Shown here one piece after another: positions 36,964 to 46,327 of a DNA stretch of 64,000 bases. The notes below the pieces were generated by a model. The model searched no databases, was not told the origin of the DNA, and saw only the letters and a program-made list of their open reading frames with translations. Position numbers and translations under genes: made by a program. Source of the stretch: Nocardioides albus (GTDB lineage Bacteria > Actinomycetota > Actinomycetes > Propionibacteriales > Nocardioidaceae); the NCBI RefSeq assembly GCF_014648255.1, contig NZ_BMQT01000002.1:496001-560000 (forward strand), written 5' to 3'. Position 1 is the first letter of the stretch, and each line of letters starts with the position of its first letter.

Positions 36964-37683
36964 TTGATCGAGTTCCTCACCCTCACCGGGGTCGCTCTGC
37001 TGGTGTTCGTCGTCGCCGCGCTCGTCCAGGCGGTGACCGGTTTCGGGTCCGTCCTCGCTGCAGTGCCGGGCCTGCTCCTGGTGACCGACCCCGCCCGCGC
37101 CGTGGTCGCCGCGACGGCGGTGAGTCTCGTCCTCACGGCGGGCATCGCGCTGCGTGAGCGTGCGTACGTCGACCGGCGGGACAGCCTCCTGCTGACTCTG
37201 ACGGGGATCATCGGGATGCCCGTCGGGCTGGTGCTGCTGACCGTGGCCGACGAGCGTCTCCTCACGGCGGGGATAGCCGTGGTGATGCTGGTCCTGGTGC
37301 TGCTGATGGCGCTCATGCCGAAGGTCGGCCGCCGCGGTCTGCCGGTGGCAGGCATCGTGAGCGGGGGGCTGCTGACGTCGACCGGGATGAACGGCCCTCC
37401 TCTGGTGATGGTGCTCATCGACCGCGAACCGAGGCGCTATCGCGCGACCCTGCAGGCGGTGTTCGCTGGTCAGGACCTGGTCGCGGTCGCTGCCTTCCTC
37501 GTCCTCGGCCACGTCGACGTCGAGGTGCTGCTGCTCGTTGTCGGTGGGGTGGCCGGGCTGCCCGTCGGCTGGCGGTTGGGTGACGCGCTCTTCCACCGCG
37601 TGCCGCGGGAACGGCTGCGCCCGCTCGTCATCGGAACACTCGTCGTCTCGGCCGCTGTGGTGCTGGTGAACTCGGTCGTCTGA
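36964..37683 (+). CDS. TauE/SafE-family permease
   Basis: Protein of 239 residues with eight hydrophobic segments. The N-terminal ALVQAVTGFGSVLAAVPGLL and the second-half GLLTSTGMNGPPLVMVLIDR are the two repeated TauE/SafE signature loops. Family members export sulfite or organosulfonates, or import related anions. Start is TTG 36964; no strong Shine-Dalgarno is visible. The 236-bp region upstream (36728-36963) holds no other gene that I can support. Confidence 0.82.
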   Translation: MIEFLTLTGVALLVFVVAALVQAVTGFGSVLAAVPGLLLVTDPARAVVAATAVSLVLTAGIALRERAYVDRRDSLLLTLTGIIGMPVGLVLLTVADERLLTAGIAVVMLVLVLLMALMPKVGRRGLPVAGIVSGGLLTSTGMNGPPLVMVLIDREPRRYRATLQAVFAGQDLVAVAAFLVLGHVDVEVLLLVVGGVAGLPVGWRLGDALFHRVPRERLRPLVIGTLVVSAAVVLVNSVV

Positions 37684-37835
37684 GGTGGCAAGGCAGAACG
37701 CGTGACGGGCATCACAACAGAAACGTCGCTGACACCGGGGCGGGGATCCGCTCCTCCCGTGGATCGGCACAATGACGCGGCCGAGGGTCGCCACCCACAG
37801 CTCGCGACCCCTGACCGTCTAGGAGCCCCCGCCCC

Positions 37836-39824
37836 GTGCCGTCCCCTCATCACCGGACCGTCATCTATCGCGCGCTCGCCAGCGTTGCCGCCTCGGCCGT
37901 GCTCGTGGCCACCGTCCCGTGGACCCTCACCCCGCCGGCCTCAGCCGCCGACGAGACCGATCCCGCGCCGGACGCCATCCAGCGCATGCAGCTCGTGCTG
38001 GACTCGTCGGGCTCGATGGCGGAACCCGCGGGCGGTGGGGGCACCAAGATCGACGCCGCCCGTACCGCTCTCGACAACGTCGTCGACACCCTTCCCGATG
38101 AAGCCGAGGTCGGGATGCGCGTCTACGGCGCCACCGTCGACTCGGGGGCGGGGGCCTGCACCGACTCCCAAGAGGTGGTCCCCACTGCCACCGACAACCG
38201 TGACGAGCTGCGCGCCGCGATCGACGACTACAAGCCCCTCGGCGAGACGCCGATCGGCTATGCCCTCCAGCAGGCGGCGAAGGACTTGGGCTCCGACGGC
38301 AAGCGCACGATCGCGCTCGTCTCCGATGGCGAGGCCACCTGCCGACCCGACCCGTGCAAGGTCGCCAAGGCGCTGTCGAAGGACGGCCTGGACCTTCGCG
38401 TCGACGTGGTCGGTCTGTCGGTCGACGCCAAGGCCCGCAAGCAGCTGCGCTGCATCGCCGAGGCGGGCAACGGGTCGTACTACGACGCCGACTCCGCCGA
38501 GGACATGACCGACAGCCTCGAGGTCACCTCGACGCGCGCGTTCCGTCCTTTCCGGTTCACCGGCACCCCGGTCGAGGGCACCAACGAGACCAGCACGGCG
38601 CCCACGGTGACCAACGGGCAGTATGTCGACACCTACAGGGGCGAGGACCTGCACTACCGCGTCGAGCGGACCGAGCCGGGCACGACGCTGCACGTCTCCG
38701 CACTCACCCGGTCGCCCGACGCTGCCACGGTCTCGGGCCTGAATCTCGACCTCGAAACACCCGGCCGCGGCCTTTGTGGATCATCGAGTCAGAACGTAGA
38801 TGTCAACATGTTCGGTGCTCGAGCGCTGGTCGCCTCCTCGGCGACCAGCTGGGAGGCGCCGAGCGAACAGCCGGAACGCGATACCAGCGAGTCGCCCGAG
38901 CCGGACTCGTGCGCTGACGGGCCTTTCGTGTACGCCGCGCTCAAGCTGCCGGCAGGCGGGGACGCGCTCGTGGGCAAGCCGGTCGAGCTGTTGGTCTCCG
39001 AGGAACCACCGCTGGTCCAGGACACCTACGCCGACCTGCCCCCGGCGCAGGACTCGGTCCGGTGGAACCAGATGAAGCCCGCTGCCTCACCCGAGGAGGT
39101 CGTGCCGGGAGACACGCTGTCGAATGCACCGGTCGTGAAGGACGGCACGTACTCCGGCGAGCTCCTCGGCGGCGAGACCCAGGTGGTTGCGGTCCCGGTC
39201 GACTGGGGGCAGCAGCTACAAGCCCAGGTCGATGTCAACCTCACCGATCGTCTGTGGAAGGCCACCGGGACCTCCTCGAACCTCAACCTCGACATCCTGG
39301 GGCCGGATCGCACCAAGACCAGCCCGTCGCTCACGATCGAGAACGAGCCGGAGTGGTGGCGCGACAGCTTCATCAACCTGATGGGCGACGACGTGAAAAG
39401 ATTCCGCACCGGCGCGACGACACCAGAGATCCGGTATCGAAACCGCGAGGAGGACACCACCCTCAACGGCTCGCGCGCCGGAGTTCGCTTCATCGAGATC
39501 AACATGTCGAAGAACGTCAAGGACGGGGTGGCGGTTCCCTACACTCTGACGCTGCAGACCTACGGTGAAGCCGGTGGGGGAGCTCCGGAGTACAACGAGA
39601 TCGACGGTCTCGTCACCTCCGCCGAGCAGGTCGGCGCACCCCCGAGCGAGTCCACGCCGGAGACGGCGAACCAGGTCGGCGCGACGTCCGGAGACTCGGC
39701 CGACGAGACCGACGGTACCGATGGCCAGGGCATTCCGATCTGGCTCCCCATCGGCGGCGGTGTAGCCGTCCTCATTGTTGCGGGGATCGTGCTCGCCGTG
39801 ATGCGGGCACGACGCTCGTCCTGA
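37836..39824 (+). CDS. Cell-surface von Willebrand factor A-domain protein
   Basis: Protein of 662 residues. A signal peptide (YRALASVAASAVLVATVPW...ASAADE) leads into a VWA domain at residues about 48-230 with MIDAS motif DSSGSM, a TPIGYAL threonine loop and LVSDGEATC. A large extracellular beta-rich region (about 240-600) follows, and a C-terminal helix GGGVAVLIVAGIVLAVM with RARRSS tail anchors it in the membrane. GTG 37836 is the start. Probably an adhesion or assembly protein; no sorting signal despite a sortase in the window. Ends at a strong convergent hairpin. Confidence 0.82.
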   Translation: MPSPHHRTVIYRALASVAASAVLVATVPWTLTPPASAADETDPAPDAIQRMQLVLDSSGSMAEPAGGGGTKIDAARTALDNVVDTLPDEAEVGMRVYGATVDSGAGACTDSQEVVPTATDNRDELRAAIDDYKPLGETPIGYALQQAAKDLGSDGKRTIALVSDGEATCRPDPCKVAKALSKDGLDLRVDVVGLSVDAKARKQLRCIAEAGNGSYYDADSAEDMTDSLEVTSTRAFRPFRFTGTPVEGTNETSTAPTVTNGQYVDTYRGEDLHYRVERTEPGTTLHVSALTRSPDAATVSGLNLDLETPGRGLCGSSSQNVDVNMFGARALVASSATSWEAPSEQPERDTSESPEPDSCADGPFVYAALKLPAGGDALVGKPVELLVSEEPPLVQDTYADLPPAQDSVRWNQMKPAASPEEVVPGDTLSNAPVVKDGTYSGELLGGETQVVAVPVDWGQQLQAQVDVNLTDRLWKATGTSSNLNLDILGPDRTKTSPSLTIENEPEWWRDSFINLMGDDVKRFRTGATTPEIRYRNREEDTTLNGSRAGVRFIEINMSKNVKDGVAVPYTLTLQTYGEAGGGAPEYNEIDGLVTSAEQVGAPPSESTPETANQVGATSGDSADETDGTDGQGIPIWLPIGGGVAVLIVAGIVLAVMRARRSS

Positions 39825-39832
39825 GCAGTTCG

Positions 39833-39863
39833 GCGGAACCGCCGCTCCTTGCGGCGGTTCCGC
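39833..39863. terminator. Strong hairpin between convergent VWA and PQQ-like genes
   Basis: GCGGAACCGCCG and CGGCGGTTCCGC form a perfect 12-bp stem with a 7-nt loop (CTCCTTG), 9 nt after the VWA stop codon. No T-run. Confidence 0.7.
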
Positions 39864-39986
39864 GGGACCACCGCCGCCAAGTTCTTGCGGCGCTCTGGAT
39901 CCTGCCCTCGCAGGTTTCGAAGGACCATCTTGAAATGCGAGAAACCCCAGGTCACCCGGCGGAGCGACCGTACCGGCCGCAGAGGG

Positions 39987-41369
39987 TCAACGCCGTTTGT
40001 GGAGCACCATCGAGCCAGGTTGTCCCGAGATGATGTATTTCTGGGAGAAGGTGAGCAGGTCGCTCTCCCCGACGGCTGGTGTGATCGGGCTGTCCATAGG
40101 ACCTTCGAGGTAGTCGACGAAGTTCTGGTCGTCGTTCTCGCCCATCAGTGGCTCCACGAGGCTGTAGTCATCCTCGAGGACGAGCGGGTAGTCGATGCTG
40201 AGCATGGTGCTCGTCGCCATGTCGTAGCGGATCGGCTCGCGGACGCCGTCCTTGGCGACGAACAAGGTCCACGGCTCGAACTTGCCCTTCTCGGCCAGCA
40301 GCCAGGTCACACCGGCACTCTTGGCCACCGAGTACTCCTGCTCCCAGCTGTCGTGGGTGCCGGAGATGCCTGGGTCTTCGAGCTCGGAGACGCGCTTGCC
40401 GGTCGCGATCTCGTAGACCCCGTCATGAGGACCGAGATCGCCACCCTGACCCAACTCGACGATCATCCAGTCCTTCGAGATCGTTCCCACGTTCGACTTC
40501 CACGACGTCTTCCAGGTGTCCTCGCCGGTTGCGCCGTCGATGACGTCGATCGTTCCCGCGCGGGTCTCGTTCTTGGTCGGACGGGTGCCGATGACGTGGT
40601 CCCTGGAGACGTGCGTCCCGATGAAACCGTCCTTCCGCCAGCGAACCTTCCCGGTTGCTGTGTCGACCCCGACGGTTTCTGCGTGGTGGAGGATCGGTGC
40701 TTTGTACGAACCGGGCTCGTTCAAGGTGGAGAGGTCGGAGTCTGACCAGGCTTGATGCACGGAGTAGACCATCGTGTCGCCGACGGTGCCGACGATGTCG
40801 AACCTGTTCGACGCCGTGCGGCCGCCGGGCCCGGTGCCCTTCGGTGTCCAGTGGAGGACCGACGCCGACCACTTCGGGGCGCCGGAGCTCGAATCGAGAG
40901 CGACGACGCCCTGCGGCGTGCGGCCGCGGTCGTCGCTGCACATGATCGGAACGAAGGCCGCCCCGCTGCCGACGTACGTCCGATTCTGTCCGTAGTAGAG
41001 ACAGTCGGTGAGGCCCGCTGCCTTGCGAAGGTCGAGATCACTCGACCGCCACTGCTCCTTGCCGGTCGCGGGGTCGATGCCGACCACGTTGTTCAGGTAG
41101 GTGACCTTGCGGTCCGGTACGCCCTGCACCAGGAGCAGCGAGTCGTCCAGGTAGACCTGTTCGGCGCTGCCGTTCTTCCTCACCAGCTTCGACTTCACCA
41201 GGTCGATGACCGGCTCGTACTCAGGCCACGTGCGCGGCTCCGCCGACTCCGTGGGCGAAGCACTCGCGCTCTCCTCGCCCTCGGAGCGCGAGAGGTTCAC
41301 CCCGCAGCCGCTTCCCAGCAGAAGCAGTACGCCGCACGCGGAAGCAGCCTTGATCGTGCTCTTACGCAT
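39987..41369 (-). CDS. Lipoprotein with PQQ-like beta-propeller
   Basis: Protein of 460 residues. N-terminal lipobox LLLLGSGC after a basic start (MRKSTIK), then a Ser/Glu-rich linker. The body has PQQ-type propeller repeats: NVVGIDPATGKEQWRSSDLD, VVALDSSSGAPKWSAS, ETVGVDTATGKVRWRKDG, TIDVIDGATGEDTWKTSWKS and GVYEIATGKRVSEL. No PQQ-binding catalytic residues are evident, so a scaffold or sensor role is more likely than a dehydrogenase. Single gene; promoter region of about 100 bp shared divergently with the TetR gene. Confidence 0.8.
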   Translation of the reverse strand: MRKSTIKAASACGVLLLLGSGCGVNLSRSEGEESASASPTESAEPRTWPEYEPVIDLVKSKLVRKNGSAEQVYLDDSLLLVQGVPDRKVTYLNNVVGIDPATGKEQWRSSDLDLRKAAGLTDCLYYGQNRTYVGSGAAFVPIMCSDDRGRTPQGVVALDSSSGAPKWSASVLHWTPKGTGPGGRTASNRFDIVGTVGDTMVYSVHQAWSDSDLSTLNEPGSYKAPILHHAETVGVDTATGKVRWRKDGFIGTHVSRDHVIGTRPTKNETRAGTIDVIDGATGEDTWKTSWKSNVGTISKDWMIVELGQGGDLGPHDGVYEIATGKRVSELEDPGISGTHDSWEQEYSVAKSAGVTWLLAEKGKFEPWTLFVAKDGVREPIRYDMATSTMLSIDYPLVLEDDYSLVEPLMGENDDQNFVDYLEGPMDSPITPAVGESDLLTFSQKYIISGQPGSMVLHKRR

Positions 41370-41505
41370 TTCACTCCCCGAGATCGCCCAGGCCCGGCCG
41401 TGCCGGACGCAGATCCGACAATAACTGCCACGAGCTTCGTACCGACGACTTGCCCGCCGCCGCGGTGGTTACTCTGTGGAACATCGCCTCGAGGGAGTGG
41501 GTCCG

Positions 41506-42129
41506 TTGGCAGTGCAGGAGCAGCGAAGAACCGGTCGGCCGCCGTCGATGGTGGACGGCAAGACCGTGCCGCAGCGGATCCTGGCCGCCGCCCTGGAGCT
41601 GTTCGCGGAGAAGGGCTTCGAGAGCACGTCGGTCCAGGACGTGGTGGCGGCGGCCGGTGTCACCAAGGGCGCGATGTACCACTACTTCAGCTCCAAGGAA
41701 GACCTGCTCTACGAGATCTACGGCCGGGTGCTCCGGATGCAGATGGAGCGGCTGGACGAGGCTGTCGCGCAGGAGGGGCCGGTCGAGGATCGGCTGCGAG
41801 CAGCCTGCGCGGACGTGGTCGTGACCACGGCGAACAACCTCGAGGGCACCACGATCTTCTTCCGCTCGCTGCATCAGATGAGCGCGGAGAAGCAGCAGGA
41901 GGTACGCCGCGAGCGCCGCCGCTACCACGAGACCTTCCGTGGCCTGATCGTCGAGGGCCAGGAGAGCGGCGCCTTCCGTGACGACGTGAGCGCGGACCTG
42001 TGCGTCGACTACTTCTTCGGATCCGTGCACCACCTCCCGATGTGGCTGAAGCCGACCGGTCGCCTCACGGCCGAGGAGGTGGGCAGGTCGTTCGCGGAGC
42101 TGTTCATCGCCGGCCTGGTCACTCGCTGA
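41506..42129 (+). CDS. TetR-family regulator of the adjoining thiolase operon
   Basis: Protein of 207 residues. Helix-turn-helix: FESTSVQDVVAAAGVTKGAM followed by YHYFSSKEDLLYEIY, a classic TetR N-terminus of the acyl-CoA-responsive (FadR/KstR2-like) type, and a long helical ligand domain. TTG 41506 is chosen because GGGAG is about 8 nt before it; GTG 41476 is an alternative. It lies directly upstream of the thiolase operon with a terminator hairpin and a perfect palindromic operator between them, so it probably represses that operon until an acyl-CoA binds. Confidence 0.87.
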   Translation: MAVQEQRRTGRPPSMVDGKTVPQRILAAALELFAEKGFESTSVQDVVAAAGVTKGAMYHYFSSKEDLLYEIYGRVLRMQMERLDEAVAQEGPVEDRLRAACADVVVTTANNLEGTTIFFRSLHQMSAEKQQEVRRERRRYHETFRGLIVEGQESGAFRDDVSADLCVDYFFGSVHHLPMWLKPTGRLTAEEVGRSFAELFIAGLVTR

Positions 42130-42152
42130 GCGCCGCCACGAGCACGCTCTGA

Positions 42153-42185
42153 TCGCCGGATCGCGGAAAGCCCGCGATCCGGCGA
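42153..42185 (+). terminator. Hairpin after TetR gene
   Basis: TCGCCGGATCGCGG (42153-42166) and CCGCGATCCGGCGA (42172-42185) form a perfect 14-bp stem with a 5-nt loop, ending TetR transcription before the operon operator. Confidence 0.7.
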
Positions 42186-42232
42186 GATGGTTGACGTGAT
42201 CGGGATCACTGAGGCAGGCTATGCGACGCCGC

Positions 42233-42250
42233 ACTAAGCAACTGCTTAGT
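42233..42250. promoter_or_regulatory. TetR operator of thiolase operon
   Basis: ACTAAGCA-AC-TGCTTAGT is a perfect palindrome with 8-bp arms ending 17 nt before the thiolase ATG. The sequence is typical of TetR regulators of lipid catabolism in actinobacteria. The TetR gene immediately upstream is the obvious ligand. Confidence 0.75.
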
Positions 42251-42267
42251 TTGTAAGAGGAGGCCAC

Positions 42268-43485
42268 ATGCCTGAAGCCGTCATCGTCGCCACAGCTCGC
42301 TCGCCGATCGGTAGGGCGGTGAAGGGGTCGCTCAAGGACATGCGCCCCGACGACCTCGCCGTCCAGATGGTGCAGGCCGTGCTGGCCAAGGTGCCCGAGC
42401 TCGACCCGCGCGAGATCGACGACCTGATGCTGGGCGTCGGGCAACCCGCCGGTGAGGCCGGCAACAACCTCGGCCGCGCGGTCTCCGTGCTGGCGGGGAT
42501 GGACCACCTGCCCGGCACCACCGTGAACCGCTACTGCTCCTCGAGCCTGCAGACCACCCGGATGGCGCTGCACGCGATCAGGGCGGGGGAGGGCGACGCC
42601 TTCCTCTCCGTCGGGGTGGAGACGGTCAGCCGCTACTTCAAGGGCAATGCCGACGGTCTGCCCGACACCCAGAACCCGCTGTTCGACGACGCCCAGGCGC
42701 GTACGGAGAAGCTCGCCGCCGGCGGCGAGGCCTGGCAGGACCCGCGAGACGGGGGAGCGCTTCCCGACCTCTACATCGCGATGGGCCAGACCGCCGAGAA
42801 CGTCGCCCAGGTCAACGGGGTCACCCGAGCGGACCAGGACGCGTTCGGCGTACGCAGCCAGAACCGCGCCGAGCAGGCCATCGCCGACGGCTTCTGGGCC
42901 AAGGACATCACCCCGGTCACGCTGCCGGACGGCACCGTGGTCAGCGCCGACGACGGCCCCCGCGCCGGCGTCACCCTGGAGGCCGTCTCAGCGCTCAAGC
43001 CGGTCTTCCGCCCCGACGGCACCGTCACCGCCGGCAACTGCTGCCCGCTCAACGACGGCGCTGCCGCGGTCATGATCATGTCCGACACCAAGGCGAAGCA
43101 GCTCGGCCTGACCCCGCTCGCCCGGATCGTGAGCACCGGCGTCAGCGGCCTCTCGCCCGAGATCATGGGTCTCGGCCCGGTCGACGCGTCCCGGCAGGCG
43201 CTGGCGCGGGCCGGTCTCTCGATCGACGACATCGACCTGGTGGAGATCAACGAGGCCTTCGCCGCCCAGGTGCTCGCCTCGGCACGAGAGCTGGGCATCG
43301 CCGAGGACCGCCTCAACGTCAACGGCGGCGCGATCGCGATCGGCCACCCCTTCGGCATGACCGGTGCGCGCATCACCAGCACGCTGATCAACTCCCTGCA
43401 GCACCACGACAAGCAGTTCGGCCTCGAGACCATGTGCGTCGGTGGCGGCCAGGGCATGGCGATGGTGTTGGAGCGGCTCTCTTGA
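42268..43485 (+). CDS. Acetyl-CoA acyltransferase (thiolase)
   Basis: Protein of 405 residues. Nucleophilic Cys in GTTVNRYCSSSLQTTRMAL (about residue 91), the His in NGGAIAIGHPFGMTGAR, and the second Cys in LETMCVGGGQGMAMVLE complete the degradative-thiolase active site; EINEAFAAQVLA is also present. It cleaves 3-ketoacyl-CoA to acetyl-CoA and a shortened acyl-CoA. First gene of a four-gene operon (thiolase, FabG-like SDR, MaoC hydratase, acyl-CoA ligase) controlled by the operator just upstream. Substrate chain unknown. Confidence 0.93.
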   Translation: MPEAVIVATARSPIGRAVKGSLKDMRPDDLAVQMVQAVLAKVPELDPREIDDLMLGVGQPAGEAGNNLGRAVSVLAGMDHLPGTTVNRYCSSSLQTTRMALHAIRAGEGDAFLSVGVETVSRYFKGNADGLPDTQNPLFDDAQARTEKLAAGGEAWQDPRDGGALPDLYIAMGQTAENVAQVNGVTRADQDAFGVRSQNRAEQAIADGFWAKDITPVTLPDGTVVSADDGPRAGVTLEAVSALKPVFRPDGTVTAGNCCPLNDGAAAVMIMSDTKAKQLGLTPLARIVSTGVSGLSPEIMGLGPVDASRQALARAGLSIDDIDLVEINEAFAAQVLASARELGIAEDRLNVNGGAIAIGHPFGMTGARITSTLINSLQHHDKQFGLETMCVGGGQGMAMVLERLS

Positions 43486-43525
43486 GCCGTCCTTTCCTCA
43501 GCCCGACAACCTCAGGAGTGAACAC

Positions 43526-44275
43526 ATGACCCGAACCGCCATCGTCACCGGAGCCGCTCGCGGCATTGGAGCCGGCGTCGCCAAACGCCTCGCCGCCGAC
43601 GGGATGTCCGTCGCCGTGCTCGACCTCGACGAGACCGCCTGCAAGCGTGTGGTCGACGAGATCGAGGCCGCCGGGGGCCGAGCCATCGCCGTCGGCGCCG
43701 ACGTCGCCGACGAGGAGCAGGTCACCGGAGCGGTCGACCGCGTCGTACGCGAGCTCGGCGCTCCGACCGTCCTGGTCAACAACGCCGGGATCATCCGCGA
43801 CAACCTGCTCTTCAAGATGAGCCTCGACGACTGGGACTCGGTGATGAGCGTGCACCTGCGCGGCTCGTTCCTGCTGACCCGCGCGGTCGAGAGCCACATG
43901 CGTGAAGCCGGCTGGGGCCGGATCGTCAATCTGTCGAGCACCTCGGCGCTCGGCAACCGTGGCCAGGCCAACTACGCCGCCGCGAAGGCCGGCGTGCAGG
44001 GTTTCACCAAGACGCTCGCCCTCGAGCTCGGCCGCTACGGCGTGACCGCCAACGCCATCGCCCCCGGGTTCATCGAGACGGAGATGACCGCGGCCACGGC
44101 CGAGCGGATCGGCGTACCGTTCGAGGACTTCAAGAAGGGTGCGGCCGCCCAGATCCCGGTGGCGCGCACCGGCAAGCCGGAGGACATCGCCCACGCGGTC
44201 TCGTTCTTCGCCAGCGAGGGTGCAGGGTTCGTCTCGGGCCAGGTGCTCTACGTCGCGGGAGGGCCGAAGGCATGA
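43526..44275 (+). CDS. FabG-like short-chain dehydrogenase
   Basis: Protein of 249 residues. NAD(P) loop TGAARGIGAGVAKRLAADG, NNAG motif at VLVNNAGIIRDNLLFKM, and catalytic Ser-Tyr-Lys in VNLSSTSALGNRGQANYAAA followed by K. C-terminus is the usual GAGFVSGQVLYVAGG. In this setting it would oxidise 3-hydroxyacyl-CoA to the ketoacyl-CoA used by the thiolase. ATG 43526 follows AGGAG. Its stop overlaps the MaoC start (ATGA). It has a close copy at 50873 in the second island. Confidence 0.92.
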   Translation: MTRTAIVTGAARGIGAGVAKRLAADGMSVAVLDLDETACKRVVDEIEAAGGRAIAVGADVADEEQVTGAVDRVVRELGAPTVLVNNAGIIRDNLLFKMSLDDWDSVMSVHLRGSFLLTRAVESHMREAGWGRIVNLSSTSALGNRGQANYAAAKAGVQGFTKTLALELGRYGVTANAIAPGFIETEMTAATAERIGVPFEDFKKGAAAQIPVARTGKPEDIAHAVSFFASEGAGFVSGQVLYVAGGPKA

Positions 44276-44724
44276 GGACCTTCAACGGCATCGAGGAGCT
44301 CGCGGCGGCTGTCGGCACGCACCTGGGTCACTCCGAGTGGCACTCCGTCGACCAGAAGCAGATCGACCTGTTCGCCGATGCGACCGGTGACCACCAGTGG
44401 ATCCACATCGACACCGAGAAGGCGCAGGCGGGCCCGTTCGGGACGACCGTCGCGCACGGCTTCCTGACCCTCTCGCTGGTGCCGATGCTCGCCTCCCAGG
44501 TCTACCGGCTCGAGGGCGTGAAGATGGGTGTCAACTACGGCGCCAACAAGCTGCGCTTCCCGTCCCCGGTGCCGGTCGACTCCCGCGTACGTGCCGGTGT
44601 CGAGCTGCTCGCCGTCACGCCGAGCTCGCTCGGCTACCAGATCGCCACCCGGGTGACCATCGAGCGCGACGGCGGCGACAAGCCGGCCTGCGTGGTCGAG
44701 TCGCTCGCTGTCGTCGTCCCCTGA
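44272..44724 (+). CDS. MaoC-family enoyl-CoA hydratase
   Basis: Protein of 150 residues, single hotdog domain. The R-hydratase active-site motif FADATGDHQWIHIDTEKA (Asp and His) and GPFGTTVAHGFLTLSL are both intact. It hydrates 2-enoyl-CoA to 3-hydroxyacyl-CoA. ATG 44272 overlaps the SDR stop, so both are co-translated, followed by the ligase gene after 34 nt. A related gene lies at 54807-55301. Confidence 0.92.
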   Translation: MRTFNGIEELAAAVGTHLGHSEWHSVDQKQIDLFADATGDHQWIHIDTEKAQAGPFGTTVAHGFLTLSLVPMLASQVYRLEGVKMGVNYGANKLRFPSPVPVDSRVRAGVELLAVTPSSLGYQIATRVTIERDGGDKPACVVESLAVVVP

Positions 44725-44758
44725 GCCCGTCCCAGCCACGAAGGAGCAAACAGAACCG

Positions 44759-46273
44759 ATGTCGTTCAACCTCGCCACCATGCTGCGGGAGTCCGCGACC
44801 GCGCGGCCCGACAAGCCACTGATGTACGCCGGCGACGCGGCGTTCACCTATGCCGAGGTCGACGCGCTCTCGGGAAGGGTCGCGGCATCGCTGCGCGCCC
44901 TCGGGCTCGAGCCGGGTGACAAGGTCGCCGTGCAGCTGCCGAACCTGCCGCAGTTCGTCTTCTGCTACTTCGGCATCCTCAAGGCGGGCCTGACGATGGT
45001 GCCGCTCAACCCGCTGCTCACCGGTCCCGAGGTGGCCTACCACTTGGGTGACAGCGACGCCCGGCTGCTGGTCACCTTCGAGTCGCTGGCAGCGGCGGGC
45101 ATGGCCGGAGCACGATCGGCCGGGGACGTACCGACGTACGTCGCCACCCTCGGCGGCTCGGTGCCGGAGGGTGCGCGCTCGTTCGACGAGCTGCTGGCCG
45201 CCGAGGACGGCGGCGACATCTACGCGACCTCCTCCGACGACACCGCGGTGCTGCTCTACACCAGTGGCACCACGGGCAAGCCGAAGGGAGCCGAGCTCAC
45301 CCACTTCCAGCTCTACATGAACTGCACGGTGGCGGGCGAGCTCTTCGAGGTCAGCGCCGAGGACGTCACCTTGGCGGTGCTGCCGTTCTTCCACGTGTTC
45401 GGGCTCTCCAGCGTCCTCAACAACGTCGTCCGGTTCGGTGCCGGCCTAGTTCTCCAACCGCGCTTCGAGGCGAAGGTCGCGCTCGACGCTCTGGAGAAGC
45501 ACCGGTGCACGATCTTCGCCGGCGTGCCGACGATGTACGTCGCGCTGCTTCAGGAGGACCTCGTCGCCCGTGACCTCTCCGCGCTCCGGGCGTGCATCTC
45601 GGGTGGCGCCTCGATCCCCGGCGAGGTGATCCGCGAGTTCGAGGAGCAGGTTCCCGGCGTCGTGATCCTCGAGGGCTACGGGCTGTCGGAGACGGCGAGC
45701 ACGACGACCTTCAACGTCAGCGCCGAGCAGCGCAAGGTGCTCTCGGTCGGCAAGCAGATCTGGGGCGTCGAGGTGCGCGTCGTCGACCCCGAGGGCAACC
45801 CGCTGCCGCCGGGCGAGGACAACGTCGGCGAGATCGTCGTGCGGGGCCACAACGTGATGAAGGGCTACTACAACCGCCCGGATGCCACCGCGTCGGCGAT
45901 CAAGAACGGCTGGTTCCACACCGGCGACCTCGGCTACCAGGACGACGAGGGCTACTTCTTCGTCGTCGACCGGCTCAAGGACCTCGTCATCCGCGGCGGC
46001 TACAACGTCTATCCGCGCGAGGTGGAAGAGGTTCTCTACGAGCACCCCGACGTCGTCGAGGCCGCCGTCATCGGCCGCCCCGACGAACGGCTGGGGGAGG
46101 AGGTCGTCGCCTTCGTCGCGCTCAAGCCAGGAGCCGGCGTCGGCCCGGCGGAGCTCACTGCACACTGCAAGGAGCGGCTGGCGGCGTACAAGTACCCTCG
46201 CGACCTGCAGGTGCTCGAGGCGCTCCCGAAGGGTGCGACAGGCAAGATCCTCAAGCGTGAGCTGAGGCGCTGA
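44759..46273 (+). CDS. Long-/medium-chain fatty acid-CoA ligase
   Basis: Protein of 504 residues of the adenylate-forming family. P-loop AVLLYTSGTTGKPKGAELTH, FHVFGLSSVLNNVVRFG, the EGYGLSETASTTTFN motif A5, GWFHTGDLGYQDDEGYFFVV (A7) and the hinge/A8 RLKDLVIRGGYNVYPREVEE, with the catalytic Lys in GKILKRELR at the C-terminus. Activates a carboxylic acid to its CoA thioester with ATP. Last gene of the thiolase operon; it has a counterpart at 55487. Chain specificity is not evident. Confidence 0.93.
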   Translation: MSFNLATMLRESATARPDKPLMYAGDAAFTYAEVDALSGRVAASLRALGLEPGDKVAVQLPNLPQFVFCYFGILKAGLTMVPLNPLLTGPEVAYHLGDSDARLLVTFESLAAAGMAGARSAGDVPTYVATLGGSVPEGARSFDELLAAEDGGDIYATSSDDTAVLLYTSGTTGKPKGAELTHFQLYMNCTVAGELFEVSAEDVTLAVLPFFHVFGLSSVLNNVVRFGAGLVLQPRFEAKVALDALEKHRCTIFAGVPTMYVALLQEDLVARDLSALRACISGGASIPGEVIREFEEQVPGVVILEGYGLSETASTTTFNVSAEQRKVLSVGKQIWGVEVRVVDPEGNPLPPGEDNVGEIVVRGHNVMKGYYNRPDATASAIKNGWFHTGDLGYQDDEGYFFVVDRLKDLVIRGGYNVYPREVEEVLYEHPDVVEAAVIGRPDERLGEEVVAFVALKPGAGVGPAELTAHCKERLAAYKYPRDLQVLEALPKGATGKILKRELRR

Positions 46274-46327
46274 GCGGGCCGAATGCCGTGCTGATCGGTC
46301 GAGAGACCGGCTCCCGCGGGGTCAGTC

